Below, piece by piece: positions 23,860-36,351 of a DNA stretch of 64,000 nt; the stretch's first letter is position 1; each line of letters begins with the position of its first letter. The stretch comes from Epiperipatus broadwayi (Eukaryota; Onychophora; Udeonychophora; Euonychophora; Peripatidae): assembly GCA_028023455.1 (NCBI GenBank), contig JAQFVV010013325.1, positions 62,001-126,000 of the forward strand. The letters are read 5' to 3'. The notes below the pieces were generated by a model that saw only the letters and a program-made list of their open reading frames with translations, had not been told where the DNA came from and ran no database searches. Both the position numbers and the translations under genes were made by a program.

Positions 23860-24891
23860 ATGGAAAATGAGACAGAATTAGATATGCTAGGAGAATGAAG
23901 AGAAGCTACTGAAGTCTGTCACATCAAAAACTGATCAAAATGAAACTTAATAGTAGAAATTAAACAAAGTCAGGAAAAATTATCAAAGGATCTAATGAAT
24001 AAGATTGATGAAAATCAAGAAGAATGTGGTAAGAATCAAATGGAAATGAAGCAAAGTCAAGAAGAGCTTAAACTAAATATGAAACAAGTCCAGGAAATGT
24101 TAATCATGTAGATAGAAGAGGGTCAATATGATTTAGAGAATGGGTTGAAACAAGAGATCAAGCAGGTGCATACAGAGTTAGTTCATGAAATAAAAATGGG
24201 ATAAAAGCAAATACATATTTTGAAAGTTAAATTTAGTGAACTAGAGAGTAAGATGGAAGAAACTCAAAATCAAATGCAAATAAAAATCAATAAGTTAAAA
24301 GATAGTATAGGAAAGGGGAAAATTGACTCAAGAGATAGAAATAAGGTAGAAAAATATAGATTGGAATGCCAGGATAAAGATAGAGACCTACAAATTAGGG
24401 TAAACAAGTATCGACAAATTAGTGATGAATAGTTACAGAAGGTACAGAAGAGGTAGGGACAAAAGATCTAAAGTTTGAAAACTCAGATAGAGTGAGGTCA
24501 CTTGTATTATAATATTAGCATAGATGTGAAGCAATCCAGAGTAAATGACCATGTTTCTTTCAAAGGAAATTCCATCACAAGATTAAGTAGTAGTGTTAGA
24601 TATCAGATTTTGTCATTAGGGGTAAAACCTTTAAAATCTAAAAGGATCTACCACCATAAAATATGTAATCATGAATCTAAGTATCTTGATGGGGGACATA
24701 AGAATTTGTCTCAATCACAATGTAAGATCAGTAATATGTGTTGGATTTGTGAGATTAGTGAATTAGAAAATATAGTTTATTGCAAGGCTATGACTAAATG
24801 TATCAATCATTATGGATATAATAGTAAACATGTAATTAATGATGATTATATTCATCATTTTATTTTATTTAAAAATCAATATCAGAAATAA
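23860..24891 (+). pseudogene. decayed coiled-coil (gag-like) reading frame with nine in-frame stops
   Basis: From the ATG at 23,860 a single phase can be followed for 344 codons to the TAA at 24,891 without a frameshift, interrupted by nine premature stops. The first two thirds is Glu/Lys/Gln-rich with heptad character (KQSQEELKLNMKQVQEML, EIKQVHTELVHEIK, KFSELESKMEETQNQMQIK), typical of a long coiled coil such as retrotransposon gag N-termini. The last 125 residues are Cys/His-containing (C-N-H, C-W-I-C) with no family I recognise. Every premature stop is one C-to-T change from a sense codon. The gag identity is inferred from composition only. Confidence 0.6.
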
Positions 24892-24907
24892 AAGGATTGA
24901 TTTTACT

Positions 24908-25094
24908 GGTCAAAATTTATGCAACATGTAAAATACTATAGAGTTATTTTTCAGATACACAATTATAAATGTAAAGTACAAAAGAATATAATTGTTGTAG
25001 GATAAAAATTTATACAACCTATATAGTATCATAGTCTTATTTTTTACCTACCTAGTTAGAATAAAATGTAAAGTACAAATGAGTATAATTGTTG
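24908..25094 (+). repeat. two-unit tandem repeat, ~95 bp
   Basis: AAAATTTATGCAACATGTA...ATAGAGTTATTTTT...AATGTAAAGTACAAAAGAATATAATTGTTG is followed by a diverged second copy starting at about 25,003. Both end TAATTGTTG. Confidence 0.7.
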
Positions 25095-25270
25095 AGGTTG
25101 CCTTGTTAATTATAATCTGTTTAAAAAATATAAGACATATAAATTGCATATAATCATTAACTTCATTGTTATGGTGGTTTAATTTTAATTAACCATGAAT
25201 GTTTAGTTGGTCTAATGACCACCTTATCTTAATTGTTTGGAAATGTTTTATTTATTTTATTAAGGATGGG

Positions 25271-26398
25271 TATACACATGTTGCCATTTATTGTTTCCTT
25301 GTAGTATATAAATAAAGTAAAAAAAATTAAAGGTCATATATTTAATAAAATATATTTTATTGTTTTGAATGTCTGGAATAAGTGAACCATTTATTTATTA
25401 AATTTAAAAATGAAATATTTTGTTTATGTTATTATGAGTGATAACAATGACTTATTAAGATAAGAGAAAAAAGAATCACATGTTTAGAGCAAGTATTTAA
25501 AAAAGGAAAAGAAAAAGATTGCATTTTGCATTACCATAGTTACAGAAATGATTTCAGCAAGAACACACATATTTTTTTTGCTTAAAAATTTGTATTTATT
25601 TTACCTTACTGTTATAAATAGATTCTGGGCTTATAGTAAAGAAAGATGCACTGTGAATGGAGAAAACATTTAGAAATGGGGAATAAAAGTTTCCTCTTTG
25701 TTTAATATCTTTATGACTAAAACAAAATGGATATCAATAAAGGCTATGCAGATCATTACATTAACCATGGACTGTAATGTCAACAGAAATAATAATTGGA
25801 TATCATTCATGATTCAAATTGTTTATGAATCCTTGTTTGTGTTTTGCTAGCAAAAAGTACTGAATAAAACATTTCCAAATATTGGAATCTCAGCTGAAGT
25901 CATATATATGCAAAAATGTGATAACAGATACTAATAAAATTTTTCCTTTAAATTATCTTCATCAGATAAGTTTTATTTTTAAAAAAGAAATAGTTAAAAG
26001 CATAATGATAACTTTAATGATAAACAATTATTAACAACTTTTTTATTAATAATTTTAATTAATGTAATCTGACTTACCATTCAATATAATTTAAACAATG
26101 TGAGAGATATAACTTTCTTTAAAAAAGTAACAATATTAATTTTTTTTACTACTTTATTTTCTTATATTATGAGAATTTGTCATTAATCCTTTTATGACTA
26201 TATTCTTTAATAATTTAAAATATATATTCTATCTACTAATTGTAATCAAAAAAGGGTAGAGGTAAATTATAAAAATATATTATAGAATATTAAATTGCAT
26301 TTGGTAAATTAGAGTTATGATTTTTATTTTTGCCATCTCAATGCGTTAATGCTTATTTCAATAAATTATTATTATTATTAACCTAAGTACTTTAATGC
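25271..26398 (+). repeat. dispersed duplication D, copy 2, with a ~340-bp insertion
   Basis: Same order of blocks as 19,884-20,682. About 340 bp (roughly 25,520-25,860) are present only here; the insert has no recognised ends or coding potential. Confidence 0.75.
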
Positions 26399-26422
26399 TA
26401 AACATATGTATATATGTATTTA

Positions 26423-28731
26423 CACATGGATCTCATTTTATATGGTAGATAGGTTCCACAGAAAACCTGCATTAAAAAAATTGCATAAAAATAGACTTAA
26501 CTTACCGTGAAAAATGGGGGATATGTTCTTAATTTTCAAAAATCACATAAAAGCAAAGCAATAAGGAAAAATTACTTAAAAATGCACATTAAAAAAAATA
26601 AGGAAATAAAGTATGACTAATAAAAAATATCAAATATTTGAAAAAAATTGATACAAGACAAACTTTTTTTACTTTTTTTTTTATTAACTACAGTATTTAA
26701 TTTTACATTTTTTCATACATATTTTAATCATTATCGCTACTTGACAATATGTGGTTCATTTGTAAACTGGTAAGAAATCAGATTCGTCACAAGTGGAAGT
26801 ACAACTAGTGCCACTTTCAGTCTTGTGCTACGTTAATGGTTTTATGTTGACAATGTAATCAGTGATTAAACTTTGCAATGATGATTTTACTAATTGTTTA
26901 TAAAGTTTGTGATATCCAGACATATAACTAATTTAGCTCTCATTGGAATATAAGAGGCTGTTCATTGCAGCAAACTCAGATTTCAGCATTTTCTGACATT
27001 TTTCTTTGACTCACACTTCAATGTAAAATCTATGATTAAATAATTAATACTTATCAGAAAATAATAAATTTGTTTTCACTGATTAGTCAAATTTTAAATT
27101 AATTGTATCATAAAATTTTCTAGAATTGAATACACAATTAGAATGTTAATTATCTATTTAATCTCAGCTCTCTTTCTGACCCCCACTACAGCTACACATG
27201 CATTTAATAAATTTTAATGAATAAAAATGCTTTTAATAAATAAATTTCCAATAAATTTAAAATTATTTAATTATAAATGGAAAGTCACCAGTTAAAATGA
27301 TTTATTTATAAATTGGTATGAAGCACATATATGTGCACATAGATATACCTTCAATATATATGACTTTAAATATATACAGAAAGCACAAATGTAAAAAATT
27401 GCTGCCAGTCATATATATAATCTCCATGCATGATGTCTATTATATGGCGAACAAAGAAGTGAAGTACAAATGAAATAAATTAACGTTTAATAAGATATAT
27501 TGACATTTTTTAAATACTTAATTTTTGATTACTGAAAAAAATTTTTTTTTACTATACTGATTTGCTTTAAGTAACTTTGGAGCCAAACGAATAAAATCTT
27601 GCTAACTGGAAAGCATTGTGGAAGAAAAATAAAAGTACACTTGGGTCTCTTTTTACACGGCCTTATTTAACGTGACTTTGAAGTTACGTGATTCGTGTTT
27701 TTTTGGAAGTTGAACTCCGATAATGCACTATTACTTTAAATAATAAATTTCACACACCTATGTCATATTGAAAGTAATAGCACATTATTGGAATTCGACT
27801 TTCATCTTAGTAATTTCAATATTTTCAGTGCTTTATAATAATAAGATTGTATGCAATAATGAAATTAAAATCATGATTTCCACATTTTATGTATATACAC
27901 ATTAAATTTTACAAGATTATAATGTAAATTTGTTCAAACATTGTGCGTGTTAATTTTGCATTTTAAATCACATTCTGTTTTTGCTTTTTAAAAAAGAACA
28001 TAATCAATTATTAATCATTTAGTATCCGCAAGTTTATTTTTAAAAGATGAGTAATAGCAGTGGGCACACTTAAATTTGACAATTAAAAATTAAAATCTAA
28101 TTTTTAATTGTAATTAGCAATTTAAAAATTACTTACGGTGACTTGAAATTAATGTGATGTGAAACTTAATTTGATTTTTAAATGGAATTGAAAATTAAAA
28201 AATTAAAGTCAAAAATAAGAATTTAATTTTTAGTTGTTAGTTTCATAAACAATTAATAAAATCATCGTCTCAAAGATTAATTACTAATTACGTTGTCAAC
28301 AAAAAACCATTAACACAACATGAGTGTGAAGTTGGCACTAGTTGTATTTCCTCTTGTGAAGAATCTGATTTTTTACCAGTTTGCAAACAAACCTGTTAAA
28401 ACGTATATAAAAAAATGTAAATTACTGTACTGTAAATTATGCATAAAAATATGGTATTTTGAATAAAATTAAGTATTATAGTTAAAAAAAGTTTGTCTTG
28501 TATCAATTTTTTTCAAATTTGAAATTTTTTATTAGTCATATTTTATTTTCTTATTTTTTTTTGTGCAAATTTTAAAGTAATTTTACGTTGGTGCTTTGCT
28601 TTTATGTGACTTTTGAAAAATCACAGTCTGTATCCCCCCCTTTTCAAGGTGAGTTATATCTATTTTTGCGCGATTTTGTTTGCACGTGTTTTCTGAGGAA
28701 CCTATCTATTGCGTAAAATGAGTCCCAGGTG
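26423..28731. mobile_element. 2.3-kb non-autonomous DNA transposon with ~500-bp TIRs and TA target duplication
   Basis: The left arm (26,423 to about 26,925) is the reverse complement of the right arm (about 28,225 to 28,731). Examples are CACATGGATCTCATTTTA against TAAAATGAGTCCCAGGTG at the tips, and AAACTTTTTTTACT..., CTTGTG.AAGTG and CACTAGTTGTA further in. TA lies directly outside both tips (26,421-26,422 and 28,732-28,733), the target of Tc1/mariner-type elements. The ~1.3-kb centre has no transposase frame. The TIR text with repeated CGC/AAAAT motifs is reminiscent of pogo/Tigger ends, but that is only an impression. Confidence 0.82.
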
Positions 28732-28733
28732 TA

Positions 28734-31700
28734 CTCAGGTTATCTCTAGTAAATAAAAAATAAATCTTAAACATTGTCTTCTTAAAATTCTATTATGTTT
28801 TGGGAAAATTTTTTTTTTAGATCTTTAAGAAATATAGTGTATTGCTTAATGTGTTAGTGAGGGATAGATTTTTGAGTAAATAAAATATTGCTAAAAGTGA
28901 TTTTAAATGCAAATTAAGATTTGATAATTGAAAATATTCTATTTTTATATCAGACCAAGTAAATATGAGTGAACTTATTACACGTATGATTAACATTTAT
29001 TCGTTTATATATTGATGACATAGAGAAATATTAGTCAAATGCAAACAAAGAGCTTTGCTCATTGCATGGGATCATGTGATATACGATTATTTTTTTATTG
29101 ACTATTTTTAGTCAAAAGTTTTTCTAATACTGCACAGCGTGCATGAATATCTAGATTCATTCGCTATATATTATTAAAATAGAATAATTTTTATTTTCTT
29201 TAGTAATTATCGAATATTTTTTTAAAATTATATATGCATGTTTGTGTGCGTGTATGCGTGTTTTTTAAATCATTTATTTAGATATCTTCGTAAATATAAT
29301 TAGTTGAGTTGTTGATCTGTGTAAGTCAAAATTAGAATGATTTATTTGTATGTAAAGTACTTTTCAGATTTTTGTTTTTTATCATTATTATTTGTAATTA
29401 ATAAACTTTTAATTATTAAATAAATTAAGTTTTAGATATGTCTATTTTCTCTTATTCACAATGACAGTTATTAGGCTTCTTATGATCCCAAACTAGTTTT
29501 GGACAATAATGATATTACATATACATATGTGTTTGGACATCCAGATGGTCCTCTTTAAAATTATTTGTATAGTGGAAAGGTAGTAAATACTTATAAAATC
29601 CATTTACTTTATGTATTTGATAATTAGTTTATTGATAGCTAGTATTTTTATAGTATCTAATAGACTAGGACATTGATGATAATCAGTGATATAATGATTC
29701 CACCATTTTTATATGATTACTACTATAACTCTTTTAGTACTTAGGTATGTGTATGCAGATAAACTATTGTTTGCTTACATAATGTGCCTAAGTTTGGCAT
29801 TGATTATGTGATGATTAGCCAAGATTTTATAATATATCTATTTTAAATTCAATTATAAAGGATAACTCATGACCCTTGGGAAAATAATGCTGGTGATGCT
29901 GTCATGTTTATCATATATGTTGTTTAGTATTTACTTCAAATGCTGATTTTTTTAATTAATGCTCATCGAGAATGATGTTTGGGATAATATCCACTTTGAT
30001 CTACCTCATCATACCATTATTATGTATATCATAATAGTTTTGATAACATATGATAGTACAATTATTCATTTTTTGCGTATATGATAATGATGATTATTAT
30101 TATTATACATTGATATTTCAGTTGAATTTTGACTATGGAACACATACAAATATGACAATAATACTATCCCAATGATGGAAGATAACATCCAAGTGCCATG
30201 ATTCTATGCCATAAATGATACCCAAACAATAATGGGTGGTACATAACTGCAATTTTAATGTTATAATAGTAATTGCACCCATCAAACAACATTGGGAACA
30301 CTGAAAACCATGTAGAACTCACTCTACTACCACAATGTGTAAGGCATTTTGATACATGTTAGGGTTATATTATGTTGTGGAAATTATAATTTAACATTAA
30401 ATCCAATATTCTGTAGAATGATGTTACAAATATTATTACAGAAATAAAAACGGAATTATTCATTTTATAATAAATTTCATCTTTATTGAATCTTGGTATC
30501 AGGTTAATCTCTTTAAGGTACATTTCCTAAAACAAAACAAAACAAAAAAAAAATTACTTTCTCATCATTTCAAATTAATTTAATTAATCGTAATCATACT
30601 TACATTTTAAAACAGAATATATAAAAATATGTTTATCAATTTTTATGTAGATAATTAAGTGAAAATAATTTATTTCTTAATTTTAATTAGAAAACTAATT
30701 TATCAATAAATTTAATTTATCAATAAACTTCATAATTCATATATTCTCATTATTAACCCATTCTCAGTTCACTGCATAATGAAAATTTTTCCAAATTTAC
30801 TTTTGTTTTTTCTACCCTTATTTTTTTTTATATCATTCCAGAAAACTTATTCATCTATCTCACCTGTGGCTGTTTTTAAGGTCTTTTACAATGTTTGAGA
30901 ATCCAGTTTAAAACATTAGTTGTCCATATATTGACTTTTCTTTCTGTAATATGTCCAGCCCAACTCCAGTTCAATCCCATAATTCTTTCAATGAGGTCAC
31001 CAATATGTGCTTGTTTTCTTTAGTGCGTTTCATTCAATCTACTTTTGTTATAGTCAATGTACATATGCTTCAGATTTCACTTATTTTCATAAAGAACTAT
31101 ATTCTTTTTTCACATTATGATTTCTTTATGCATTGATTACTTTTGTAAAACAAACAAAATAAATCCACCTTTCTTTAATCTTTTTAACAATATTCTATAT
31201 TTTTCTACTTGATCAGTCTCTTAGTGTTGATTGGTCAGCAGTCTTTTCCCAGAGCTAGAATATGAATGAGTATTTGGAATAGGTAAGAAATAGTTTATCT
31301 AATTGATGTAAATATTATAGCCAATTATATCCTGTTATCAAAGATTCAGTGTACAATATTTGTATTGTTTATATTGATTTGATAAACTGTTTATATATAT
31401 ATGTTGTACCATTTATTTATATATGGCACAAATATATTGACATTTGGTAAAAGCTAAAAGAAAAAGTAAATGTAGTGATCTTAGTAAAAGATTCAATTAA
31501 AATTTTTTTTTAGTTTGTATAATTCTTTTTTTTAAAACGTACAATGAAAGTACATTTTTCGTTCATATTTTTTTTTTATGTGATTAAAAATAAAAGTTAA
31601 AATTGGAGAGAATAAAAGACAAGCAGATTACTAATCCAGATAAACTAAAGAAAAGAAAGAATTCCACATGCAGATTTCAATTAGTAGAATCTTTCTAATT

Positions 31701-31939
31701 CTGATTAAAGATAGCAGAACTATGTTTTTAAAAAAGACTTTATAACTAAAATTTAAAAATGAAGGTACAAGATTATTATCTTGTATGTTGATAAAAGGAC
31801 AAAAGAAAATATGTGCAGAAATCTGAAAACTGGACCTCTATAGTATAAAAGAAAAATACCAGTGTGATCAGGGTCTTGCCTGTTTTTCTTTTGGCTGGTC
31901 CTGGATCATAAAATTTAGGACCACTCTACACTGAAATAA
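28734..31939. other. intergenic or intronic, nothing coding
   Basis: More than 3 kb of AT-rich DNA without an open frame above ~60 codons. Around 29,640-29,720 the phrase GACTAGGACATTGATGATAATCA weakly resembles the end of the 1.7-kb duplication (about 40,605 and 53,745). No splice-bounded exon was recognised. Confidence 0.4.
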
Positions 31940-32030
31940 CTCTTCATGCTGGAGTGGACCAAAGCTTTTGACATCATTCATCATGAAGACTGTCAACCCC
32001 AGGAAAGCTTTCATGACTAACCTTTAGAAC
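31940..32030 (+). pseudogene. short reverse-transcriptase (non-LTR) relic
   Basis: One frame reads MLEWTKAFDIIHHE, close to RT motif A of non-LTR elements (LD.TKAFDTVNHE), then stops. Flanking frames give no further RT motif, so this is a small fragment at most. Confidence 0.35.
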
Positions 32031-32225
32031 CAGGATTAAGAACGAGTAAAACTAATGGCCTCATAAAAGAAATCAACTGTCTATAGAAATTTGCTAAACT
32101 TACCAGTAAGCTATGATTAATTATTCCCGATTGTGACTAAAATTAAGCTTATAATATAAACCTGATAGAGATATTAACTTTCTCATTCAAGAAATTTTCA
32201 TTTTTTTTCATGTGTCATAGCATAG

Positions 32226-32303
32226 GCTGGGAAGTGAACCCGCTATCCCAGGATAACTGCTTGTAAGGCAGTTGTGCTGATCTCTAGACTACCAATGCTT
32301 GAC
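32226..32303 (-). mobile_element. tRNA-derived SINE head, family 'GTCAAGCATTGGT', copy 1
   Basis: On the minus strand GTCAAGCATTGGTAGTCTAG resembles a 5' tRNA half with an A box. Then come a perfect anticodon-like arm (ACTGC, 7-nt loop CTTACAA, GCAGT), a variable-arm-like TATCC-TG-GGATA stem and a T arm, GGG-TTCACTT-CCC. It cannot be a working tRNA because no acceptor stem can be paired. The same start and layout occur at 60,697-60,778. Confidence 0.65.
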
Positions 32304-33371
32304 TGAGACTTTCATTTTAAAGACCTTTCTAGAAGAAATTGGGAAGTGAACTGTAATTGTTTAATTGTTTTTTTTAATTAATTGATTCATGTCTGGATTA
32401 GCGTGTGTGGCATTGTTAATTAATCTGTTATGACTAGGGTGGTTTTGGAAATGGGCATTAAATATCAAAGGACAGATCTTTTTTATTTGTTAATTTATGG
32501 ATGTATGACATTCTCACCCATGATTTAGCTTTTTCCTATTTTATATTTTTATAAAATAATTTAATTACGTTTTGAACAAGTAATAGTCACAATATATTAC
32601 ATTGCATGTTTCACTATCACGTAGATGAAAATTTTCTGCTAATTGTCTGGTGATAATTTGCAATTATATTAGATTAATTAACTACATATTACGTAATATG
32701 ACATAAAAACAATATTTTCAAAAACAATTTAAATGCAATCAATTTTTTTCTTTCAATATACATGTTGGTTTAAATATCACGTTAGAACATAAATCAATTT
32801 GATTTACTCTGGATAATTATTTAATGTATAAACAATTTGGGAGTTTTATACTACATTTGAATATTTTTGAATAATATACATAAAATAATGTACAAGAACT
32901 TTTGTATGTCCAAATATTTGTTAGTTATTACATTCATGGTCAAGTAACCCTTTAGCAACTTTGATAAAGTTTCATCCTTAATAATTCCAGTACTTGAATC
33001 ATATTTACCTTAAATATTTTATCCATAAAAACTTAGTTTATTATTCCATAGATAAAAATACCCCTTTAATATAAGTAGTTTGGACACTTCAACAACTATC
33101 TTGTAGAAGTTTAGAGAATTATATCAATTTTTGATATTATAACATTTCTAATATTTGTAGTCAATCAGATCTACTATCATTACATTCATTTTAACCCATT
33201 GTTAAGACTTTATTGAAATATTTGTCGCCAGATATTGTCCCATGAACTTTTTGAATTGTTATCTGTTTTTTTTTAAATAAATGTTATTTATACATATGTT
33301 CAATTATTAGTAAGAAGATGTAGGTTAGTATATAATTCAAGATTTTAGGTATTTTTTTCTTCTTTAGGATA
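32304..33371. other. intergenic, nothing recognised
   Basis: AT-rich DNA with no gene or repeat call. Confidence 0.4.
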
Positions 33372-33492
33372 TATGTTGCTGGTCTAATCATTCTACATAA
33401 TGAAAGCATTATCTTAAATTCGATATTAAAAGAATTGTACATCATCAGTTTAATTTCCACATTCGATTGTCATTGATAAGACCAGCAACATC
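33372..33492. mobile_element. short MITE-like inverted repeat (~120 bp)
   Basis: ATGTTGCTGGTCT at the left is matched by AGACCAGCAACAT at the right, with weaker pairing (AATCATT/ATTGAT-like) inward. No target duplication is assigned. Confidence 0.55.
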
Positions 33493-33589
33493 TTTCTAAA
33501 AGAGGAGAATATCATTTGAAATATAGTATTCTATTATACCATTCAGGAATTTGTTATTAATAGTTAAGTGTAATATGTGTTCGGAAAAA

Positions 33590-33668
33590 GTATAAATATA
33601 ATTTGAATTATTCTAAAAACATTTAACATCTCAATTAGATGAAGAAAATAGTCCAACGTATAACTACA
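33590..33668 (+). mobile_element. SINE 3'-end fragment (6.7-kb SINE family)
   Basis: AAAGTATAAA...ACATTTAACATCTCAATTAGATGAAGAAAATAGTCCAACGTATAAC matches the terminal part of the family, with several changes. Confidence 0.45.
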
Positions 33669-34402
33669 AATAAATGGCTACGTTCAAATTACTCCAGACA
33701 TATTGAAATATATGCTATCTAAAATTACACACGTAAATTAATTTAAGATAAGGGTGACGTTGTTTTAAAAATATTAAATAACGCACGATAATATCTGAAG
33801 TCTGAAATGTTCTCCTACACAGATTGTGAATCAGTTAGAACTTTACGAAGAATTGTATTTTGTTTGTGATAGGATTAAATCAATAAATTATATTAAAAAT
33901 TACCTTGGGATTAATAAAAATAGTATTTTGTTTTATTTCACGTGAATCTGAAATATTTTTGTGATAAAACAGAGCATTAATTATCTATAGTATACAATAT
34001 TTGCTTGCCTCTTTTTTAGTAATGTCAAAAGTTGATCCTTTAATTAGATAATAAGTCTTATTTGAGCGCAAACCGATTCAACTAATCTGTAAAAAAACAT
34101 TGCCAAAACATATTTTAAAGTTGTGAAGAAATGATAGGCAGCTAGTTAAAAAATCTGACAAATACTGAAAAATGCTAAACAGTCCATATTCTCTGCGACA
34201 TCAAAACTGAACTTCTACCTTACAAGAAGCAAAGGCTGCAATAATATGTCTATTCATATTCTTTTGACTTTTATTCACTTACTAGCATTACCTAGCTATC
34301 CATATGCTAAAGTTGATCACCTGAAAGATAAAATATAACTTGCTTTAGAAAAATAAATAATGGAATGACTTTATTGCGTGGAGAGGGAGGGGTGCAATAA
34401 AA

Positions 34403-34495
34403 AATTGAAGCATTAGAAATTCCAGAATTGATCCAAGCACCTTACATTCCAGAATCTGTTACTGTACCATTGCACTAAACCACACAAGGTAGCCT
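34403..34495 (-). mobile_element. tRNA-like SINE fragment
   Basis: The minus strand reads TGGTTTAGTGCAATGGTACAG (A-box-like), then GCTTGGATCAATTCTGGA (B-box-like, compare GGTTCGAATCC) at tRNA spacing. It is similar in plan to the copies at 36.8-37.4 kb. Confidence 0.4.
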
Positions 34496-34639
34496 GCTTG
34501 TGATTTGAATAAATTTTCAAAATTCACCCAACTTTTAACTTTAGAACTTGAACATAAGAAATGAGTATATTATTCGCCATAAGAAAAAGTCCTTATATAG
34601 TTTCAAAAATGCATATTTTGCATATGGATAACAGTTTAT

Positions 34640-35520
34640 AGATAAAAAGAGATGTAAAAAATAAAGATTAAAACCCTCTTTTCAAATTTTCTGGTTTTTA
34701 TCAGTGCATTTCCCATCTCAATTCTTTCACATTACAACCATTCATGGGAACACAATTTCAAATCGTTTTCTCTCACTAGGCATGCATTTCATAAACAATT
34801 TTTACTCATTAGGTGAGTTACAGATATCAAACACTTGACTCTTCAAGCCCATGTTAATATAAATATTTTTTGTTCTTTATCAATGCAACTTTTTTCTAAA
34901 CTCCCACCATATCACAACCATCCACCGCTGCAGAAAAGCAGACTACCCTATCTCACTATGCACGCGTTTCCTGAATAATCTCATGTGAGTTAGAGATATC
35001 AAACTCTAGAATCTCAATTTATGTTGGCAGCTTGATATTTTTCATTATATCTTTCTCATGCAAAGACCTTGTTTCTTTAATGTGTGCATAGTGAGAGAGA
35101 ATAGTTCGAGCTTCTATATTGGTGAATGATTATAATAAAATGGAGTTGAGATGACAGAGGCACTGAAAAAAAAATATTAAATCTGATTTTATTTATCTTT
35201 TATTTGTGGAGGTTGCTTTGAAAGCCATTTTTAGACAAGATTGTGACTTTTATTATGATATATATATAAAATTCACACTTACACAGAATATTAAGTGCGA
35301 ATAGAAACCAGTTCTCTACCGTGGACAAAAGTAGTGTAATGAAAGGGATTGATCTGTCAACATAGCATGAAGATTCAGCTATTGATACATCTCATCTGAA
35401 TAATGAAAGTTGTTTGTGAAATGCATGCATAGTGAAAGAAATAGATCGACATTTTTTTGCTAGTCTGAAATTACAATGTAATGGAGTTGATTGATAAAAG
35501 ATAAAAAAATAAAAATATAT
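34640..35520. repeat. four-copy repeat cluster, two direct and two inverted units
   Basis: The unit contains ATGCATGCxTAGTGARAGAAA...GTAATG...GARTTGAxATG...CACTGATAAA. Two copies read on the minus strand (about 34,690-34,830 and 34,880-35,020) and two on the plus strand (about 35,070-35,180 and 35,400-35,510). The cluster therefore folds back on itself, as in a composite palindrome or a nested MITE insertion. Confidence 0.6.
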
Positions 35521-36168
35521 ATTTAGTTTTTGAGGATGCACTATAAATAAAGACGTAAATATAAAAATTGCACCCAGAACCAGTTTATTTTCTATTATGG
35601 AATAAATGATCTCCGATTAACTGATTACAGAAGTATCATGTGCAATCTAACTAAAACACTTCGGTTTAAATTTGGGAGAAATTAAATAAAATGAAAGACC
35701 TTAGATAAATAAAATAAATGACAGTAGAAATATAGGTGTTAAGTTTAATGTTGTTGGTCAGTATTTACATTGCCAAATGTTGTTTTAATTCAAGATAGAG
35801 TGCAAGATTTTGGACTGTAAGATTCTTGGATAGATTTTCATTTTGGCATTTCCTGGTACTCAAATATCTTCTCCAGCATATATCAAAACAAAATGTGACT
35901 TTTGTAGTATATATTTAATCTAAATTCATCAACAAATTATCTCTGCTTAGAAGTTTTAATAATTTACTATTTGGTTTTTACTGATTCCTCATATTTACGA
36001 GAAGTGGGTTGTTTGTTTATAAAAAACATTTATTTTGTAATTGTTGAATAATTAAAATAAAATCAGACTTCAGATCAAAGAAAAGCAATAACAAATAAAT
36101 ATAACAAAAGTAAAAAAAAAAAATACAAAGAGAAACTAAAATAAAAAAGTACGTCTACTATTACTAAC
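35521..36168. other. intron/intergenic 3' of the CCP exon (minus strand)
   Basis: AT-rich; no further CCP-like exon recognised here. Confidence 0.4.
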
Positions 36169-36351
36169 CTCTAAATGCACAGGTTGGAGGCGGTGGGTCC
36201 CAAGTGAAGTCTTTACAGCAGTAAGAATAACTTGATCCTATCAAATCATATCCTTTACAGCATTCATATGAAATTAAAGTACCAATGCCCATGTTGCCCA
36301 TTTTTACATATCGAAGTCCATTTTCTAAATTAGGTTGGGGACATAGCCGTG
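36169..36351 (-). CDS. CCP/sushi domain exon (exon of a secreted or surface protein)
   Basis: 183-bp open exon flanked by a TTTATATTAG acceptor and a GTTAGTAA donor on the minus strand, both in phase 1 as is usual for one-domain CCP exons. Translation shows the four-cysteine CCP pattern: LCPQPNLENG at the start, SYECCKGYDLIGSS, a third Cys in YCCKDFTW and a final PPPPTC, with the conserved Tyr, Gly and Trp positions. Two extra cysteines (the CC pairs) are unusual. CCP modules mediate binding in complement regulators, receptors and matrix proteins. It lies on the same strand as the CCP exon at 54,760-54,945 and the signal-peptide exon at 57 kb, so I infer one gene continuing beyond the left of this exon. 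Confidence 0.85.

Noticed and set aside
23290-24997. LTRs around the decayed coiled-coil frame
   Set aside because: No sequence upstream of 23,860 recurs downstream of 24,891; the ~95-bp tandem pair there is local.
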